Shown here in pieces: positions 7,585 to 15,614 of a stretch of 37,961 nucleotides of DNA. A model generated the notes under the pieces. It ran no database searches. It was not told the DNA's origin and saw only the letters and a program-made list of their open reading frames with translations. The DNA is from an uncultured Bacteroidota bacterium (lineage in GTDB: Bacteria > Bacteroidota > Bacteroidia > Bacteroidales > WCHB1-69), in assembly GCA_902797625.1 (NCBI GenBank), contig CADBTU010000110.1, forward strand, positions 1 through 37,961, read 5' to 3'. Positions within the stretch are counted from its first letter, which is position 1. Each line of letters starts with the position of its first letter. The translations under genes were made by a program, and so were the position numbers.

Positions 7585-8121
7585 ATGAAAAAAATTTTCT
7601 TATTTATCGGACTAAGCATTTTAAGTTTTAACATCTTTGCCGAGGGAGTTCCTTCAGTGAGTGTAAATAAATCACAAGGTGGTTGGACAGCAATTTTAAA
7701 TTTATACAATTATGTAACATTCACACCTGCAGAGTTAACAGATAATGGTATTGCTCAGTTGAACTGTCAAGGAAGTGGATATAGTTGGTGTAGAGTTCCT
7801 AATTGCAGCACGATGCCAGCATCTAATGGAGTATCAAGAATTGATGTAACAGAGCAAGCAAAAGTGAATATGTTAGCAAATGCTATTAATCAAATTTTAG
7901 AGCAGATAGAGAATGATGATAATGCAAATGCTACAGCAATTAGCACACATAGAGTAGATAACACACGTAAAACTTATACAAAGAAATTAGCAATAAAAAG
8001 TAGTGAAAACCGTGGTAGGGTTAATTGCGACTCCTATGTAGTTAAAGCTGTAAGAAATAATAATCCAAGAATAGGAGGTGAAACTATTGATATTTTTGTT
8101 GACAAAGTGAATCTTTTCTAA
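7585..8121 (+). CDS. Secreted protein of unknown function
   Basis: A 178-residue protein with a clear Sec signal peptide (MKKIFLFIGLSILSFNIFA, cut before EG). I do not recognise the mature part. It has a polar, Asn-rich sequence, a cysteine group (C-x7-C-x4-C in LNCQGSGYSWCRVPNC, near residues 59-72), a short helix (AKVNMLANAINQILEQIEND) and one later Cys (VNCDSY). There is no T9SS tail, no lipobox and no membrane segment, so it is probably periplasmic or released. The strong promoter with phased A-tracts and the structured leader suggest high or regulated expression. The next gene begins 37 bp downstream on the same strand and also encodes an exported unknown, so the two may form a unit. Confidence 0.8.
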   Translation: MKKIFLFIGLSILSFNIFAEGVPSVSVNKSQGGWTAILNLYNYVTFTPAELTDNGIAQLNCQGSGYSWCRVPNCSTMPASNGVSRIDVTEQAKVNMLANAINQILEQIENDDNANATAISTHRVDNTRKTYTKKLAIKSSENRGRVNCDSYVVKAVRNNNPRIGGETIDIFVDKVNLF

Positions 8122-8158
8122 TCTTACATAATCTGATACCACCCTCAAAGGATGTCTT

Positions 8159-9790
8159 ATGAAATCGCGTATTATCACATTTACATGGCTATTGCTAATA
8201 AGCTCTATTAGAGTATCTTCTCAAGAGTGGATAGGAAAAATGTTTACTTTAGATACCACAATACTATTGAGTGCTATTGATAAACCATTAAATATGAATC
8301 ACACTCAATGCAGAATATATAATAACAATTTTTACTTTCTTGAGAAACAAGGTTTTCAATACGAAAAGGGAAATAATAGGTTTGCAGTAATTTACAGCAT
8401 TTCGTTAAGTGATTACGCACAAGAAGAAATTAAAATTCCATATCCAAGTAGGATAAATGAAAACAAAAAGAGAGTTAACTCGGATTTGTGGATTTATGAT
8501 TTCGATTTTTACGAAGATTTGTTGTTAGTAACAACTCAAGAAAATATTGTGATTTACAAAAAAACAGAAGATTCAAGATACGAGATAATTTCAATTGACG
8601 AAAATCATAAAAATCTTTTTACGGCATACTATGATGGTTTACGATTAAATTATTTCGAAGAAGATCACGACAGAGGCTTCAAATGGTTTCAAAAAGACAT
8701 CAACGGTGATTCGGTAATTCTTGTTAGAGAGTTATTATATGATGCTCCCCACGTAGTTCAAATACAACCGAATCGCTACTTTTTCCACAACAAAGAAAAT
8801 GTATTCTTCCTAAGTAATAGATTTCCAAAGATGGATATATACACCAAAGACGGAATGAAACTTCAAACAGTTGAATTCAATTTACCTAATTGGAAAGCGT
8901 TTGAAGATGAATATATCAAACATTCTTTATCAAAGCCATACGGAGTAGAGAGAATAATGGCGGTGAAAGACGATCTATTCTCATATTCATATCCCAAAGT
9001 TGTTTTTCCATTCTTTGATGAATATATGTTATTCTATTTGCAATTTGACACAACTATTGGAAAATCAGTGCTGCAATATGCAATACTAAACCATGATAAG
9101 CAAATTCATCGATACTCTTTTAACTATGAAAACGGCAAGTATGTTGCAGCACAATTTCCATTTAATCTTTTTCGAAGCAGTTATGATAAAGGTAACGTTT
9201 CTGAAGGTAATACTCTCGTACAACTCACATTTTATTCAGATATTAGTTGGAATAATAAAACTGACAAAGAATATCTCACTCAATTGAACAGCTATTTTGA
9301 TAAAAATGAAGCTAATGTAGCTTATAAAATCATGCGATACAATGGAGGAAATGCTAAAAGCGATGAGTATATTAATTCAGGGATTATTCACAATAAGACA
9401 AATGAAAAAGATGTTTACATTATTCACGGTGAATTAGAATGTTCTGGATGTACAAAATCAATATATATAATGTTAAATTCTTCGGAAGAATTATTTAGGA
9501 TTCATCAGATATATAGTAGGCAATTAACAGGTCTTCAACGACAAGAGGTGCAAAGAGATATTAAACAAACCTTAGGTAAGCATTTCTCTATAGAAAATAT
9601 ACAAGATTTAAAAAAAGAAGGTATATCAATTCCAAAATTATCCGAATTAGATTATCCTTGTATAATTTTGAGATGTAATAACAAAAAAACTAGAGTTTAC
9701 AAAGTATCAGACATTTTTACTAATGACGTTTCAATAACCAATTTTAAAAAAGAATTTATTGAAGAATGGGAGGATTTTCTTAGTGAGTAA
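8159..9790 (+). CDS. Exported protein of unknown function with a C-terminal CxxC motif
   Basis: A 543-residue protein starting with a signal peptide (MKSRIITFTWLLLISSIRVSS, cut before QEW). The first 400 residues are rich in short beta-strand-like blocks with aromatic residues and repeated polar turns, as in a beta-propeller, but no repeat is clear enough to count blades. At 418-431 a strand-like segment leads into ECSGC (C428, C431), followed by an amphipathic stretch. Later a second pair occurs (C501, C506 in YPCIILRCN). This could be a degenerate thioredoxin-like fold, but I cannot assign it. The gene follows the unknown secreted protein by 37 bp with no terminator between them, and precedes an independent promoter for the DUF58 gene. 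Confidence 0.75.
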   Translation: MKSRIITFTWLLLISSIRVSSQEWIGKMFTLDTTILLSAIDKPLNMNHTQCRIYNNNFYFLEKQGFQYEKGNNRFAVIYSISLSDYAQEEIKIPYPSRINENKKRVNSDLWIYDFDFYEDLLLVTTQENIVIYKKTEDSRYEIISIDENHKNLFTAYYDGLRLNYFEEDHDRGFKWFQKDINGDSVILVRELLYDAPHVVQIQPNRYFFHNKENVFFLSNRFPKMDIYTKDGMKLQTVEFNLPNWKAFEDEYIKHSLSKPYGVERIMAVKDDLFSYSYPKVVFPFFDEYMLFYLQFDTTIGKSVLQYAILNHDKQIHRYSFNYENGKYVAAQFPFNLFRSSYDKGNVSEGNTLVQLTFYSDISWNNKTDKEYLTQLNSYFDKNEANVAYKIMRYNGGNAKSDEYINSGIIHNKTNEKDVYIIHGELECSGCTKSIYIMLNSSEELFRIHQIYSRQLTGLQRQEVQRDIKQTLGKHFSIENIQDLKKEGISIPKLSELDYPCIILRCNNKKTRVYKVSDIFTNDVSITNFKKEFIEEWEDFLSE

Positions 9791-9803
9791 GAATGAAAAA
9801 TTG

Positions 9804-9811
9804 TACTTTTG
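9804..9811 (+). promoter_or_regulatory. Promoter -7 box of the DUF58 gene
   Basis: TTGTACTTTTGCAC carries a perfect TAnnTTTG 18 bp upstream of the ATG at 9830. It decides the start: the frame is open from 9809, but that would begin inside the promoter. Confidence 0.6.
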
Positions 9812-9829
9812 CACTTCAAAATTTTAGAT

Positions 9830-10765
9830 ATGTCATATAAACTCGATTTATCATCAATAACACAATTTGATCATATAGAATTGATTGCTAAACAGATAGT
9901 AGAAGGTTTTATTACAGGATTACATAAAAGTCCTATGCATGGTTTTTCTGTCGAGTTTGCAGAACATCGTCCATATAACACAGGTGAACCTATTCGGCAC
10001 ATAGATTGGAAACTATATGCTCGTACTGATAAATTATTTGTAAAGCGATACGAAGAAGAGACAAATTTACGATGTCATTTGATAATAGACAACTCATCTT
10101 CTATGTATTTTCCTATACAAGAAAAATATTCATTAGCAAATCCAAGCAAAATATTCTTTTCCGTTTACGGTGCAGCTGTGTTAATGCAAATATTCAAGAC
10201 TCAGCGTGATGCAGTGGGATTGTCTGTTTTTTCAGATATTTTGGAGTTGCACACGCCAGCGCGAGGTGGTGATGCTCACCAAAAGATGATATATAGAGAA
10301 CTGGAGAAAATACTTCAACCTATTGGGGTTGAGACTAAGAGAAACTCTTTCGTTACAAATACGCTTCATCAAATAGCAGAACAAATTCATAGGAGGTCAT
10401 TGGTTGTTATTTTTAGTGATATGCTTGAAACTAATAGTAATTTGGATGAATTATTACTTGCCTTAGGACATCTTAGACATAATAAACACGAGGTAGTTCT
10501 TTTTCATACCTTTGATAAACGATTAGAATGTGATTTTGCTTTTGAAAATCGCCTATATCGCTTTGTTGACATGGAAACTGGACAGGAGGTGAAACTTCAT
10601 GCCAATAATATTAGGGAATACTATCACCAAACTGTGAATAATTATTTCCAAGAGATAAAAGTTAAATGTGGTCAATATCAAATAGATGTTATTCCCGTAG
10701 ATGTATCGCAAGGGTTTGAGCAAATTATGCTTCCTTATCTATTAAAACGATCTCAAATGTATTGA
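9830..10765 (+). CDS. DUF58 (von Willebrand A-like) protein
   Basis: A 311-residue cytoplasmic protein of the DUF58 family. The signature region HGFSVEFAEHRPYNTGEPIRHIDWK is seen (split here as HGFSVEFAEH and RPYNTGEPIRHIDWK, residues 39-64), followed by LYARTDKLFVKRYEEE. After it comes a vWA-like metal site, DNSSSM (about 87-92). Family members usually work with a MoxR AAA+ ATPase in assembling or maturing envelope or metal-containing complexes. No MoxR or BatA/BatB gene is visible here, so this copy is separated from its usual partners, or they lie elsewhere. The gene has its own promoter and ends one base before the first possible start of radC, so the two are probably co-transcribed. Confidence 0.85.
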   Translation: MSYKLDLSSITQFDHIELIAKQIVEGFITGLHKSPMHGFSVEFAEHRPYNTGEPIRHIDWKLYARTDKLFVKRYEEETNLRCHLIIDNSSSMYFPIQEKYSLANPSKIFFSVYGAAVLMQIFKTQRDAVGLSVFSDILELHTPARGGDAHQKMIYRELEKILQPIGVETKRNSFVTNTLHQIAEQIHRRSLVVIFSDMLETNSNLDELLLALGHLRHNKHEVVLFHTFDKRLECDFAFENRLYRFVDMETGQEVKLHANNIREYYHQTVNNYFQEIKVKCGQYQIDVIPVDVSQGFEQIMLPYLLKRSQMY

Positions 10766-10766
10766 T

Positions 10767-11486
10767 TTGATCGTGGTGAAAAATTCTAAAACATATACAG
10801 AAAAGCGATTGACTATAAAAGATTGGGGAATTCAGGACCGACCTAGAGAAAAATATATTGCAAATGGTGGCAGTGCATTATCTGATGCTGAAATACTTGC
10901 AATCCTTATCAGAACAGGAAACCTGCAAGAATCTGCTGTCGAGTTGTCTAAGCGGTTACTGTCTTTTTCTAACAATAGTTTGAATACTTTATCACGGAAA
11001 TCTTTTAAAGAACTATCTTCAATAAAAGGTATAGGAAAAACGAAAGCTATAACTCTGCTTGCTGCTTTTGAATTAGGCAAGAGATTAGGTTTGGAAAAAA
11101 TTGAGTCTAAAAAATCTATTTCCTCTTCTCTCGATGTAGTTGAATTGATGAAGAATAAAATAGCATATCTTTCCCATGAAGAGTTTTGGGTTATACTTCT
11201 GGATAATTCAAATCACATATTAAAAACTTCTCAGGTAAGTAAAGGAGGTATTACGAAAACTATTGTGGATGTTAGGGTTTTATTAAAAGAGGCGTTATCT
11301 ATGAATGCTACAGCATTGATAGTTTGTCATAATCATCCTTCTGAAAATCTTTTGCCAAGCCAAGCCGATAAAGATGTAACACGTAAAATTTCTTCTGCAG
11401 CAAAAACTATTGATATCACCTTAATAGACCATGTTATTTTATCGGGCGAACTCTATTTTAGTTTTGCAGAGCAAGGAATATTATAA
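10767..11486 (+). CDS. radC: RadC-family JAB1/MPN metalloprotein
   Basis: A protein of about 239 residues with the RadC layout. It has an N-terminal UPF0758 motif (SDAEILAILIRTG), a helix-hairpin-helix (LSSIKGIGKTKA, about 83-94), and a C-terminal JAB/MPN domain with the zinc motif CHNHPSENLLPSQADKD (H188, H190, D201). Despite the historic name, a direct role in DNA repair is not established. No ATG is available at the N-terminus: the choices are TTG at 10767 or GTG at 10773 or 10776. All are within the first four codons, so the product hardly changes. It directly follows the DUF58 gene. In the zinc motif, Gly of the common HPSG is Glu. Confidence 0.9.
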   Translation: MIVVKNSKTYTEKRLTIKDWGIQDRPREKYIANGGSALSDAEILAILIRTGNLQESAVELSKRLLSFSNNSLNTLSRKSFKELSSIKGIGKTKAITLLAAFELGKRLGLEKIESKKSISSSLDVVELMKNKIAYLSHEEFWVILLDNSNHILKTSQVSKGGITKTIVDVRVLLKEALSMNATALIVCHNHPSENLLPSQADKDVTRKISSAAKTIDITLIDHVILSGELYFSFAEQGIL

Positions 11487-11603
11487 CTCGTAATCCTAAA
11501 CGTGAATACCAAACATTAAACATGATTATGAAATAATCTTTACAACAATCTTAAGCATAAAAAAAATCACCGAAAAACATATTGTAGTAAGCCGAAGAAT
11601 TTG

Positions 11604-11611
11604 TAAATTTG
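11604..11611 (+). promoter_or_regulatory. Promoter -7 box of pyrK-pyrD
   Basis: TTGTAAATTTGCG contains a perfect TAnnTTTG, 65 bp upstream of the pyrK ATG. It lies in the 190-bp gap after radC, in which I see no terminator and no gene. Confidence 0.55.
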
Positions 11612-11676
11612 CGAACTGCTTTAATAGGCTCATAAATTGCAACAATGAATAAATATTACAACCAAATATCGTAACA

Positions 11677-12414
11677 ATGCATTGTTTAGAAACAATAGTA
11701 GTGAAACACACACAAATAACATCAGACATTTTTGTTTTAGATGTTTTAAATCCTGATCTAACAACCATACCAGGACAGTTTTTTATGCTCAAAAGTTGGG
11801 ATACTGAACCTACTTTTATGCGTCCGATAAGTATTTATAAAGCGGATGACAAAATACTTAGTTTTATGTATCGAGTAGTAGGTAAAGGAACAACTTTAAT
11901 TTCATTATTAAAAGAAAATGACAAAATTAAAATACTTGGTCCTTGTGGCAATGGGTATCCAATACAAGAATTAAGTGGTAAAATTGCCGTTGTTGGTGGT
12001 GGGGTAGGGATTCCGCCTCTTTGCCAAACTTCAAAAATTCTCACTGAAAAAAGTTGTTCTGTTGATGCCTATCTAGGATACAAAGATGAAGTTTTTGCAA
12101 TAGATGATTTTAAAAAACATTGTAACTCGGTTTTAATTTCTACTGAAAATGGTATTATGGGAACTAAAGGCTTTGTTACAGATATTTTGACACCTGAAAA
12201 ATATGACTATATCCTAACTTGTGGACCTGAAATTATGATGCGTAAGGTGGTTGAAAAATCTAAAAAGAGTAAGGCTATTATATATTGTTCTTTAGAACAT
12301 CGTATGGCATGCGGCTTGGGTGCATGTCTTGGTTGTAGTATTAAAACAAATCTTGGTATGCAACGGGTGTGTAAAGATGGCCCTGTTTTTGTTAGTAATA
12401 TTCTTAATTGGTAA
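11677..12414 (+). CDS. pyrK: Dihydroorotate dehydrogenase B, electron-transfer subunit
   Basis: A 245-residue ferredoxin-reductase-like subunit that passes electrons from dihydroorotate oxidation to NAD+ in pyrimidine synthesis. Visible parts are a beta-barrel FAD domain with MRPISIYK (48-55), a nucleotide-binding loop VGGGVGIPPL (106-115), and a C-terminal [2Fe-2S] site with C212, C217, C220 and C232 (ACGLGACLGCSIK and VCKDGP). It is 24 bp upstream of pyrD, and the pair would form the class 1B heterotetramer with PyrD. The start at ATG 11677 gives a normal-length N-terminus (MHCLETIVVK). Confidence 0.95.
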   Translation: MHCLETIVVKHTQITSDIFVLDVLNPDLTTIPGQFFMLKSWDTEPTFMRPISIYKADDKILSFMYRVVGKGTTLISLLKENDKIKILGPCGNGYPIQELSGKIAVVGGGVGIPPLCQTSKILTEKSCSVDAYLGYKDEVFAIDDFKKHCNSVLISTENGIMGTKGFVTDILTPEKYDYILTCGPEIMMRKVVEKSKKSKAIIYCSLEHRMACGLGACLGCSIKTNLGMQRVCKDGPVFVSNILNW

Positions 12415-12438
12415 TATTTACACTTTTTATTGTATATT

Positions 12439-13350
12439 ATGAATAGTAAAATAAACCTTTCAACAGAAATTTGCGGCATAAAATTTAAAAATCCCATAAT
12501 AGCTGCATCTGGGACTTTTGGATTTGGAGAAGAATATAACGAACTCTATGATGTTTCTATTTTAGGTGGTATATCTTCTAAAGGTTTGACATTGAAGCCC
12601 AAAGATGGCAACGAAGGAATTAGAATTTGGGAAACGGCATCTGGAATGATGAATAGTGTTGGTTTACAAAATCCAGGAATTGAAAAATTTATCGAATTAG
12701 GGATAGCTCAGATGCGCAAATTTGACACTGTTTTGATAGCTAATATGGGTGGACATTGTATGGATGATTATACAAAAGGTGCATCCTTATTGTCAGATTC
12801 AGATATAGATATGCTTGAGCTTAACATATCTTGCCCGAATGTAAAAAGTGGGGGAATGGCTTTCGGAATCAAAGCTAATGTTGCAGCTGAAGTTGTTTCA
12901 TCTGTTCGTAAAGTTTGCTCAAAACCGCTAATAGTTAAATTATCGCCTAATGCTGAGAATATTGTTGAGATGGCAAAAGCCTGTGAAAATGCTGGTGCCG
13001 ACTCACTTTCTTTGGTCAATACTTTCCAAGCGATGGCTATTGATATTCACAAACGAAAACCTGTTTTTAATAATATTTATGCAGGATTATCAGGAGCTGC
13101 CGTAAAACCAATTGCTTTACGTATGGTGCACTCTGTGTGTCAGAATGTTAAAATACCAGTAATTGGTCTTGGCGGAATATATACAGCTGAAGATGTTTTA
13201 GAATTTATAATGGCTGGTGCTACCGCAGTTCAAATAGGTACTATCAATTTTAACAACCCATTGGCTGGAGAATCAATCGTAAATTCATTTTATGAATTAT
13301 GCGAAAATGAAAATATTTCTAACTTAAACACAGTGAGAGGTTGCATATAA
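12439..13350 (+). CDS. pyrD: Dihydroorotate dehydrogenase B, catalytic subunit
   Basis: A 303-residue FMN barrel enzyme that oxidises dihydroorotate to orotate in the cytoplasm. Class 1B is shown by the catalytic Cys132 in [11 protein letters not shown] (class 2 enzymes have Ser) and by the partner pyrK just upstream. FMN-site motifs are ASGTFGFG (23-30), [21 protein letters not shown] and the phosphate loop [10 protein letters not shown] start at ATG 12439 (MNSKINLS); the frame is open nine bases further, but only to a TTG. Class 1B with PyrK uses NAD+ instead of quinone, which suits an anaerobe. Confidence 0.95.
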   Translation: MNSKINLSTEICGIKFKNPIIAASGTFGFGEEYNELYDVSILGGISSKGLTLKPKDGNEGIRIWETASGMMNSVGLQNPGIEKFIELGIAQMRKFDTVLIANMGGHCMDDYTKGASLLSDSDIDMLELNISCPNVKSGGMAFGIKANVAAEVVSSVRKVCSKPLIVKLSPNAENIVEMAKACENAGADSLSLVNTFQAMAIDIHKRKPVFNNIYAGLSGAAVKPIALRMVHSVCQNVKIPVIGLGGIYTAEDVLEFIMAGATAVQIGTINFNNPLAGESIVNSFYELCENENISNLNTVRGCI

Positions 13351-13353
13351 AAC

Positions 13354-13367
13354 ATAATGTACATTAT
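13354..13367. promoter_or_regulatory. 14-bp perfect palindrome after pyrD
   Basis: ATAATGTACATTAT is a perfect palindrome three bases after the pyrD stop. It lies about 22 bp upstream of a TATATTTG box at 13389-13396, so it could bind a dimeric regulator, or it may be chance in AT-rich DNA. Confidence 0.3.
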
Positions 13368-13388
13368 TCTCCTGTTTGCAGAACACAA

Positions 13389-13396
13389 TATATTTG
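13389..13396 (+). promoter_or_regulatory. Possible promoter -7 box for the YraN-like gene
   Basis: TATATTTG matches TAnnTTTG, but it is 190 bp upstream of the ATG and is not followed by the GC seen in most other promoters here. The leader between them (13400-13585) has a small hairpin, ATGC-GTAA-GCAT, near 13510-13521 and no gene that I can see. Confidence 0.35.
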
Positions 13397-13585
13397 TCGT
13401 ATAATTTATATTATGTTAAGTAGAAAAAACGCTAAGCTAATTTATAGGATTTATTTTGTGTTGTTTATTTACGTTTTTGTCTTGAGTTCTTTAGAGACCG
13501 TAGGTTAATGCGTAAGCATACAGCATACTCTGTGAAAATAATTTATATATACGTTATGCAAAAATGAGTAATACAAATAATAATT

Positions 13586-13951
13586 ATGAAAACAGAACAA
13601 CAAACTAAAGGATTAGCAGGTGAAGAAATAGCCGTAGATTATTTGCTTAGAAACGGTTATAGAATTTATGAAAAAAATTGGCGTTGTGGTCATTTAGAGG
13701 TTGATATTATAGCTGGTATTGACGATTATATTGTAATTATTGAAGTAAAAACACGAAAAAACACAAAATGTGGAACTCCTGAAAATTTTGTAATCAAGCA
13801 AAAACAAAAGAATCTTATTAGAGCTGCAAATTATTATACAACATTTCGAGGAATTACTAAAGAAGTGCGTTTTGATATTATTTCAATCATCTTAAGCGAG
13901 CAATTAGAAGATATTCGCCATATTACAGATGCTTTTAAACCTTGTTGGTAA
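13586..13951 (+). CDS. YraN family (UPF0102) nuclease-like protein
   Basis: A 121-residue protein of the UPF0102/YraN family with an endonuclease-like fold. The conserved order is visible: KGLAGEEIAVDYLLRNGYRI near the start, then KNWRC.HLEVDII, then IVIIEVKTRKN. The acidic residues and Lys (E in EVDII, E-x-K in EVKTR) match the predicted metal site of the fold. The biological role of the family is not firmly known; roles in DNA processing or recombination have been proposed. The gene is convergent with the RNase P RNA gene, and its stop codon is only six bases from the RNA's 3' end, with a shared A/T run between them. Confidence 0.88.
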   Translation: MKTEQQTKGLAGEEIAVDYLLRNGYRIYEKNWRCGHLEVDIIAGIDDYIVIIEVKTRKNTKCGTPENFVIKQKQKNLIRAANYYTTFRGITKEVRFDIISIILSEQLEDIRHITDAFKPCW

Positions 13952-13957
13952 AAAAAA

Positions 13958-14284
13958 GGAAAACCCGTAAGCTGGGTTCTGTTTTATGTTGTCATTTATC
14001 TCGAACTTGTGTCGCCACAAGTCTCTATCAACCTACCCTCCAGGTCGGACGAGCAGCCCTCATACCCTGGTTTATTTGGTCTTTCAACCCATAAGGTTTA
14101 CCCTCGTTAACATCACTGCTAACGGCGTGAGCTCTTACCTCGCGATTTCACCCTTACCTTTTATTAGGCGGTATATTTTCTGTGGCACTATCTGTCGCAT
14201 CTCTGCGCCTTCCTGTTAGGAAGTATGGTGCTCTGTGTTGCCCAGACTTTCCTCAACTTTTCAGTTGCGACAACTCGGTTTTCC
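13958..14284 (-). ncRNA. rnpB: RNase P RNA, bacterial class A
   Basis: On the minus strand the region has the universal RNase P RNA landmarks in order: GAGGAAAGTC near the 5' end, the GCGACAGATAGTGCCACAGAA block, AAGGTAAGGGTGAAA, GAGGTAAGAGCTCACCG-like sequence (here GAGGTAAGAGCTCACGC), GGTAGGTTGATAGA, and the 3' ACAGAACCCAGCTTACGGGTT. The ends were set by the P1 helix: GGAAAACC at the 5' end (14284-14277) pairs perfectly with GGTTTTCC at the 3' end (13965-13958). The length is about 327 bases. A run of eight T follows the 3' end and can terminate transcription. It starts 17 bp downstream of dnaN on the same strand, and no separate -7 box is seen. Confidence 0.95.
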
Positions 14285-14301
14285 TTTTTATATATTTGTT
14301 T

Positions 14302-15438
14302 TTAACTATTGAGCATTACAGGCATGATCAACATTAAAATATCCTCATTCTCATCTTGAGTTTCCTCAGGAAGTATCAAGGCTGCACTATTAGGTAACGA
14401 AAGTTCCATTCTTATTCTCGAAGAATCGATATTAGAAACCATATCGATTAAGAACTTTGAATTGAAACCAATTTGCATCTCTTGACCGCTGTATTGACAT
14501 TCAATATTTTCTTCACCTTTGTATGAAAAATCAGCATCTTCAGCAGTTAAACGAAGGTTATTTTCCATTAAATCAAGGCGAACTTGGAATGTAGATTTAC
14601 TTGAGTAGTTTCCCAAACGACGAGTGGATTTGAGAAATTCTTCTCTACCTACAGATAGAATATTTGGATTTTCTGTAGGAATAACTCTCTCATAATTTGG
14701 ATATTTACCCTCTTTGAGAGAAGAGAAAAGTTCAAAATTTTCAAACTTGAAAGAGATATGGTGGGTTTGGTCGGAATATTCAACGTGAACTAATTCATTT
14801 TGAGTTCCTAATATACTTTTGAGGTGTGAAATTGGTTTTTTAGGAAGTATGAAAGAAGCGTAATCTTCAGTGCGCACCTCTAAATTTCTATATCTTACGA
14901 GTTTATGAGCATCGGTTGCGACAAACGTTATGTAATCAGAAGATAACTCACAGAAAACCCCAGTCATGTTTGGACGAAGCTCGTCATTACCAGTTGCGAA
15001 AATCGTCTTAGATATTGCGCGTTGAAGTACTGATGCACGTATATCGAAAGATTTTGAATTTTTAATAGGTTTAACCATTGGAAATTCTTCGCTATTGAAA
15101 CACGGAGCTCCATATTCGCCATTAGAAGAAGAGTATTTAAGCTTGAGGTTGTCTGTGTCAATAGCGAAAACTAAAGGCATATCAGGCATAAGCTTTAATG
15201 TTTCAAGAAGAATCTTAGCTGGAACAGCTACCGATCCTTCTCCTTCAACGTTTTCCAATTCAATTACTGCAGACATTGTAGATTCTAAATCAGAAGCAGT
15301 AAGTTTAAGTGTGTTTCCTTCAATTGTCAACAGCACATTTTCCAATATAGGCATGGTACTATTTGCACCAATAACACCATTCACGGCGTTCAAATTGCGA
15401 TATAACAAGTCGCTTGATACGATGAATTTCAATTCCAT
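14302..15438 (-). CDS. dnaN: DNA polymerase III sliding clamp (beta subunit)
   Basis: A 378-residue three-domain clamp that encircles DNA and holds polymerase III and repair factors. Its N-terminus is MELKFIVSSDLLYRNLNAV. Central motifs include FRLNDELRP-like FATGNDELRPNMTGVF (about 145-160) and FVATDAHKLVRYR, both typical. The C-terminus ends LMLIMPVMLNS, matching the usual MPMR/L-type end that forms part of the partner-binding pocket. I use the ATG at 15438; a longer frame reaches 15495 but would include the promoter. A TATATTTGC box is just upstream. The usual neighbours dnaA and recF are absent; rnpB follows instead. Confidence 0.95.
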   Translation of the reverse strand: MELKFIVSSDLLYRNLNAVNGVIGANSTMPILENVLLTIEGNTLKLTASDLESTMSAVIELENVEGEGSVAVPAKILLETLKLMPDMPLVFAIDTDNLKLKYSSSNGEYGAPCFNSEEFPMVKPIKNSKSFDIRASVLQRAISKTIFATGNDELRPNMTGVFCELSSDYITFVATDAHKLVRYRNLEVRTEDYASFILPKKPISHLKSILGTQNELVHVEYSDQTHHISFKFENFELFSSLKEGKYPNYERVIPTENPNILSVGREEFLKSTRRLGNYSSKSTFQVRLDLMENNLRLTAEDADFSYKGEENIECQYSGQEMQIGFNSKFLIDMVSNIDSSRIRMELSLPNSAALILPEETQDENEDILMLIMPVMLNS

Positions 15439-15460
15439 ACTTGAATATTTTAACAAGCCG

Positions 15461-15468
15461 CAAATATA
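15461..15468 (-). promoter_or_regulatory. Promoter -7 box of dnaN (and probably rnpB)
   Basis: The minus strand reads TTATATTTGCGG, a perfect TAnnTTTG, 22 bp upstream of the dnaN ATG at 15438. It supports that start over the one at 15495. Confidence 0.6.
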
Positions 15469-15539
15469 ACATTTTTTTAATAAGGGTAAATACACAACTT
15501 CAAATGAAATTCTTTTATTTTCTCTACAGGATAATTTTA

Positions 15540-15578
15540 TCAGTCTGTGTATATTCGTAATTTATGTACATTTGCACC
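15540..15578 (+). promoter_or_regulatory. pyrE promoter inside a 39-bp element shared with porX
   Basis: The -7 box TACATTTG is at 15567-15574. The whole 39-bp stretch, from TCAGTCTGTGTA to TTTGCACC, matches 23213-23251 upstream of porX at 34 of 39 positions. No other promoter in the window shares the upstream part. This implies common regulation or a recent duplication. Confidence 0.6.
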
Positions 15579-15614
15579 CTATTTGAAAATAATCGAATCT
15601 AAATAATTTATATT

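Noticed and set aside
7428-7709. 93-codon minus-strand frame over the leader
   Set aside because: It runs against the secreted protein gene and the structured leader, and its codons are Phe/Val-rich as expected from AT-rich antisense.
13986-14219. 77-residue open frame on the plus strand
   Set aside because: It lies fully inside the RNase P RNA gene on the other strand and has no protein features.
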